Shown: piece after piece, positions 61,450-64,000 of the stretch
How the letters are laid out: each line of letters begins with the position of its first letter
Numbering within the stretch: the first letter of the stretch is position 1
Program-made: the position numbers and the translations under genes
Assembly (NCBI GenBank): GCA_964344765.1
Contig: CAYFOM010000005.1
Coordinates: forward strand, 1-64,000
Length of the DNA: 64,000 nucleotides
Direction: 5' to 3'
DNA from: JACNIZ01 sp964344765
Lineage (GTDB): Bacteria > Planctomycetota > UBA1135
The notes under the pieces: generated by a model
The model's database searches: none
Seen by the model: only the letters and a program-made list of their open reading frames with translations
Told to the model about the DNA's origin: nothing

Positions 61450-62214
61450 TCAAGCATTGCCGACGTCTTCCGCAAGCCGTTTCTCATCTGCCGCCCGCCA
61501 TGCCGCCGCCGACGGCTCCCACGCCGGCAAAACATGCAAAAAACCGCCGCCTGCGAGCTTTTGACGGCGTTCTTGGTGGAGGTGGCCGATTACGGCGCGA
61601 CCGGCTCCTACTTCCTCCAGCGCCCGTTCTACCGCGCCTTCATCCAGCGCCATCATGTCCATCGGCTTGCGACCAACGGCGCGCTGAGAATGACCGCGCA
61701 TTTTGGCGGCGATACGGCGCCGAATGCCATGCGGAAGGAGGCGCAGCATGGCGCGGATCGGTCGGCGACGCAAGGTGCGGCGCAAGCGCTGATAGGGATG
61801 GTCGTTGAGGCAGTATTCGTCGCCGTGACTAAGCAACATCGGCGGCTCGTCGGTGGTGCTTTGCAGCAGCACTCGGTCGGCGAGCACCGCCCCCACGGCC
61901 TGCACGTCGGGCGGATTCATCAGCACATCGCGGTTGCCGCGCAGCAGAATTAGGCGAATTTGCCGCTGTTGCAACTCGGCGAAGGCTTCGACCAACGGTT
62001 GGAATGCAGGGTAGGTCCACATTTCGCGCCCGACCCAGGCGTCGAACAAATCGCCGAGCACGATCACGGCCTCGACATCGTCGACCACACTGCGGATCTG
62101 GTCAGAAAAGTTCTGAATCTCGTCGGCTTGCTCCTCGTGCAAATGCAAGTCCGCCCAGATCCACACCTGGTCGGCTTTGAGATGCAACAAAGGCAGCACC
62201 GAACCTTGGGTCAC
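61450..62214 (-). CDS. LpxH-like UDP-2,3-diacylglucosamine diphosphatase (metallophosphoesterase)
   Basis: 254 residues with the calcineurin-type metal motifs VWIWADLHLHEE (DxH), VIVLGDLFDAWVG (GDxxD), LLRGNRDVLMNP (GNRD), LLSHGDEYCLNDHPYQRLR and a late VIGHLH in place of GHTH. The HGDxxCxxDxxYxxLR segment is the part that points to LpxH, the lipid A pathway enzyme that splits UDP-2,3-diacylglucosamine. Start GTG 62214 overlaps the regulator's stop by 4 bp (GTGA). No other lpx gene is in the window. Confidence 0.82.
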   Translation of the reverse strand: MTQGSVLPLLHLKADQVWIWADLHLHEEQADEIQNFSDQIRSVVDDVEAVIVLGDLFDAWVGREMWTYPAFQPLVEAFAELQQRQIRLILLRGNRDVLMNPPDVQAVGAVLADRVLLQSTTDEPPMLLSHGDEYCLNDHPYQRLRRTLRRRPIRAMLRLLPHGIRRRIAAKMRGHSQRAVGRKPMDMMALDEGAVERALEEVGAGRAVIGHLHQERRQKLAGGGFLHVLPAWEPSAAAWRAADEKRLAEDVGNA

Positions 62215-63623
62215 GTGCCGGGCTCCTGGGCCGGGGTACTACTGGCGTCGGCTGTTTTGCCGCTGGTCGAATCGGCCGCTGCATCGGGGGCTTGATCCAA
62301 ACCCAAGTCTTTCATTTTCTGCCACATCACTTTGCGCGAGATGCCGAGCAGGTCGGCGGCTTTGATTTTACGGCCGCCGGTATAGGCCATCGCTTTGCGG
62401 ATGGCGTCGGTTTCGGCACGGCGCACCACTTCGCGCAGCGGCAGGATTTCTTGGCCGCGCAAATCGCCGGCCGGACCACCGGGGAAGAAGTGCTCGGCAC
62501 GCAGCCAGCGAGCCCGTCCGGATAAGGCCAAGGCTCGACGTAGCGCGTTTTCCAATTCGCGCACGTTGCCCGGCCAGTCATAACGCGCCAATTGACGCAG
62601 CGTATCGGCGTGAATGCGGTAGCGTCCTTCAGGGTCCAACCGCTTTAAAAACTCACCCAGCAGAACCGAGATATCTTCCGGTCGATCACGCAGCGGTGGG
62701 ATTTCGAGCGGGACCACAGCCAAGCGGTAATAAAGATCTTCGCGGAAGCTGCCTTCGGCGACGCGCTCGCTGAGGTCTTGTTTGGTTGCGGCAATGACCC
62801 CGGCATGGAAGGGAAGCGGCTTCGGCGAACCTAAGGGCGTGAAAGTGCGCTCTTGCAAAACACGCAACAACTTGGCTTGTGCATCTAACGGCAAATCTTC
62901 GATGTCGTCCAACAACACCGTGCCTTCCCCCGCCTGAGTGAATAGCCCGTCATGATCTTCATCGGCGCCGGTGAACGCGCCTTTACGGAAACCAAACAAC
63001 TCGCCTTCGACCAGGCTTTGCGGAATCGCTGCGCAAGAGATCGGCAAGAACGGATGATCGGCGCGCACACTCTTGGCATGAATGGCCCGAGCGACGCGTT
63101 CTTTGCCGGTACCGCTGGCGCCGTGAATTAACACTACCGCCGAACTGCGAGCCGCCGCCTCGATGCGTTGACCGACGTCTTGCACTTGCGGACTCACACC
63201 GGTTAATCCCAGACTGGAACCGCTATCCTCAGCAGCGCGCAAGCGTTGAATTTCCTCCTGCATCTCGCGCACTTCGGCCGCCTGGCCGACCAAGCCCAGC
63301 AAGGCTTCCATTGGGAAGGGCTTTTGCAGATAGGAAGACGCGCCGAGCTTCATCGCCTTGACCGCTTGTTCGACGGTTGCGAAGCCGGTCATGACCAAAC
63401 ACGCGGCCGGCGGATCTTGACGACGTGCGCGCTCCAGCACTTGAATGCCGTCAGCACCGGGTAAGCGAACGTCGGTGATTAGCAAATCGCAAGGGTGGGC
63501 AGAAAGCCAAGCTAAAGCTGCCGGTCCCTCGTGTAGCATGGTCACCTGGTGACCTTCATCCCGCAGCGCATCCGCCAGCGGAATCGCCAAAGTTTTTTCG
63601 TCTTCGACCAATAATATGCGCAT
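62211..63623 (-). CDS. Sigma54-dependent response regulator (NtrC family)
   Basis: 470 residues from ATG 63623 (MRILLVEDEKTLAIPLADAL). Receiver domain with acidic pair and Asp51 as phosphoacceptor (LLITDVRLPGADGIQVLERA), AAA+ domain with Walker A VLIHGASGTGKERVARAIHA, the sigma54-contacting GAFTGA loop (FGFRKGAFTGADEDHDGLF), VLLDDIEDLPLDAQAKLLRV, and a Fis-type HTH (AYTGGRKIKAADLLGISRK). Drives sigma54 promoters after phosphorylation; no histidine kinase is adjacent. Divergent from rpoN with 63 bp between. The frame extends upstream of 63623 but would overlap rpoN. Confidence 0.95.
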   Translation of the reverse strand: MRILLVEDEKTLAIPLADALRDEGHQVTMLHEGPAALAWLSAHPCDLLITDVRLPGADGIQVLERARRQDPPAACLVMTGFATVEQAVKAMKLGASSYLQKPFPMEALLGLVGQAAEVREMQEEIQRLRAAEDSGSSLGLTGVSPQVQDVGQRIEAAARSSAVVLIHGASGTGKERVARAIHAKSVRADHPFLPISCAAIPQSLVEGELFGFRKGAFTGADEDHDGLFTQAGEGTVLLDDIEDLPLDAQAKLLRVLQERTFTPLGSPKPLPFHAGVIAATKQDLSERVAEGSFREDLYYRLAVVPLEIPPLRDRPEDISVLLGEFLKRLDPEGRYRIHADTLRQLARYDWPGNVRELENALRRALALSGRARWLRAEHFFPGGPAGDLRGQEILPLREVVRRAETDAIRKAMAYTGGRKIKAADLLGISRKVMWQKMKDLGLDQAPDAAADSTSGKTADASSTPAQEPGT

Positions 63624-63686
63624 CGAAAGAAGCCTCCTGCAAAAGCTGTACCAAGGCCGCGTTCGCAGGATAAGATTCTGACACGG

Positions 63687-64000
63687 ATGAGACTCCAATA
63701 CACGCAGAATCTGAAAATGGAGCAGCGACTGGTTCAGTCGCCGCAGATGATTCAGGCGATGCAAATCCTGCAGCTCACCACTCACGAGCTGCTCCACCGC
63801 ATCGAGGCTGAGTTGGAGGAAAATCCGTTTTTGGAGTCGCAGGCATCGGCGGACAGTCCGATTACCCAGACCCGCGACGCCTCTGAAGCGGTAAATGGTG
63901 CCGAAACTTCGGCTTCCAGCCCTGCAGAAGGGGCTTCCGACGATGCCGCCCTAGCCGAATTACCCGGTGAAGACGCCCCTGCCGAAGAGCATCCCAGCGC
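63687..64000 (+). CDS. rpoN: RNA polymerase sigma-54 factor (5' part only)
   Basis: The frame opens at ATG 63687 (MRLQYTQNLKMEQRLVQSP) and is cut by the window edge after 104 residues. The start is RpoN region I, the Gln/Leu-rich activator-interacting segment (MIQAMQILQLTTHELLHRIE, AELEENPFLE). This is followed by the acidic, poorly conserved region II (SADSPITQTRDASEAVNGAE). Core- and promoter-binding regions lie beyond the edge. Placement head-to-head with a sigma54-dependent activator suggests that both serve the same regulon. Confidence 0.93.
   Translation, partial: MRLQYTQNLKMEQRLVQSPQMIQAMQILQLTTHELLHRIEAELEENPFLESQASADSPITQTRDASEAVNGAETSASSPAEGASDDAALAELPGEDAPAEEHPS

Overview
The window looks like chromosomal DNA from a member of the Planctomycetota, and the gene families suggest one of the deep marine or sediment lineages that encode many FG-GAP repeat proteins. 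The evidence is a DUF1587/1592/1588/1585-type planctomycete cytochrome, two DUF1080 (3-keto-disaccharide hydrolase fold) proteins, one of them fused to a PVC-type haem-binding propeller and cytochrome c, an ECF-like sigma factor facing a Pkn-type kinase with TPRs, sulfatase-like lipoproteins, and a TPR protein carrying two RNA-polymerase alpha C-terminal domains. MurA and an LpxH-like hydrolase suggest a Gram-negative envelope with peptidoglycan and a lipid A-type pathway. No taxonomic marker such as 16S rRNA is present, so the assignment is inference. I see no prophage, insertion sequence or CRISPR array.

Layout. 1-9.5 kb is accessory: a partial secreted cytochrome, an FG-GAP protein, a small basic ORF with a terminator, a sigma factor/kinase pair and a DUF1080 lipoprotein. 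9.5-14.4 kb (minus) is an operon for electron flow from acyl-CoA oxidation: membrane Fe-S ETF:quinone oxidoreductase, etfB, etfA, acyl-CoA dehydrogenase. 14.5-19.4 kb (plus) holds a second FG-GAP protein, a lipoprotein coupled to a DUF4114/LruC protein, and a crotonase-family isomerase. 19.3-25.8 kb (minus) is a Tm-1-like / Dabb / large DUF1080-propeller-HEAT-LamG-cytochrome c operon, divergent from an AraC regulator; the large gene carries a one-base frameshift. 26.8-31.3 kb is uvrB-uvrC-methyltransferase. 31.4-33.3 kb is an Ala/Lys/Pro-rich membrane protein.

33.6-34.5 kb is the most unusual stretch. It has tRNA-Cys, a tRNA with a UAA (Leu) anticodon but a short variable arm, and then two copies in opposite orientation of a 41-nt core, each enclosed in long perfect inverted-repeat arms that differ between the copies. 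34.5-40.1 kb: pepA, a classical ETF-QO (a second ETF:quinone route), an MBL hydrolase, moaE, moaD, ssb and a PilZ protein.

40.1-48.2 kb (minus) is a core run: murA, then a tightly spaced ffh-rpsP-(degenerate HhH-GPD protein with Lys-rich tail)-maf-rpmE-prfA-(membrane protein)-prmC operon. 48.2-56.7 kb: the TPR/alpha-CTD protein from a near-consensus promoter, ruvA, purE, glyA (minus), a DUF1573-like lipoprotein and two tandem sulfatase-superfamily lipoproteins with Thr where formylglycine would form. 56.7-64 kb (minus): NtrC-type regulator, lpxH, cmk, rpsA, a lipoprotein and tyrS, with rpoN starting divergently at the right edge.
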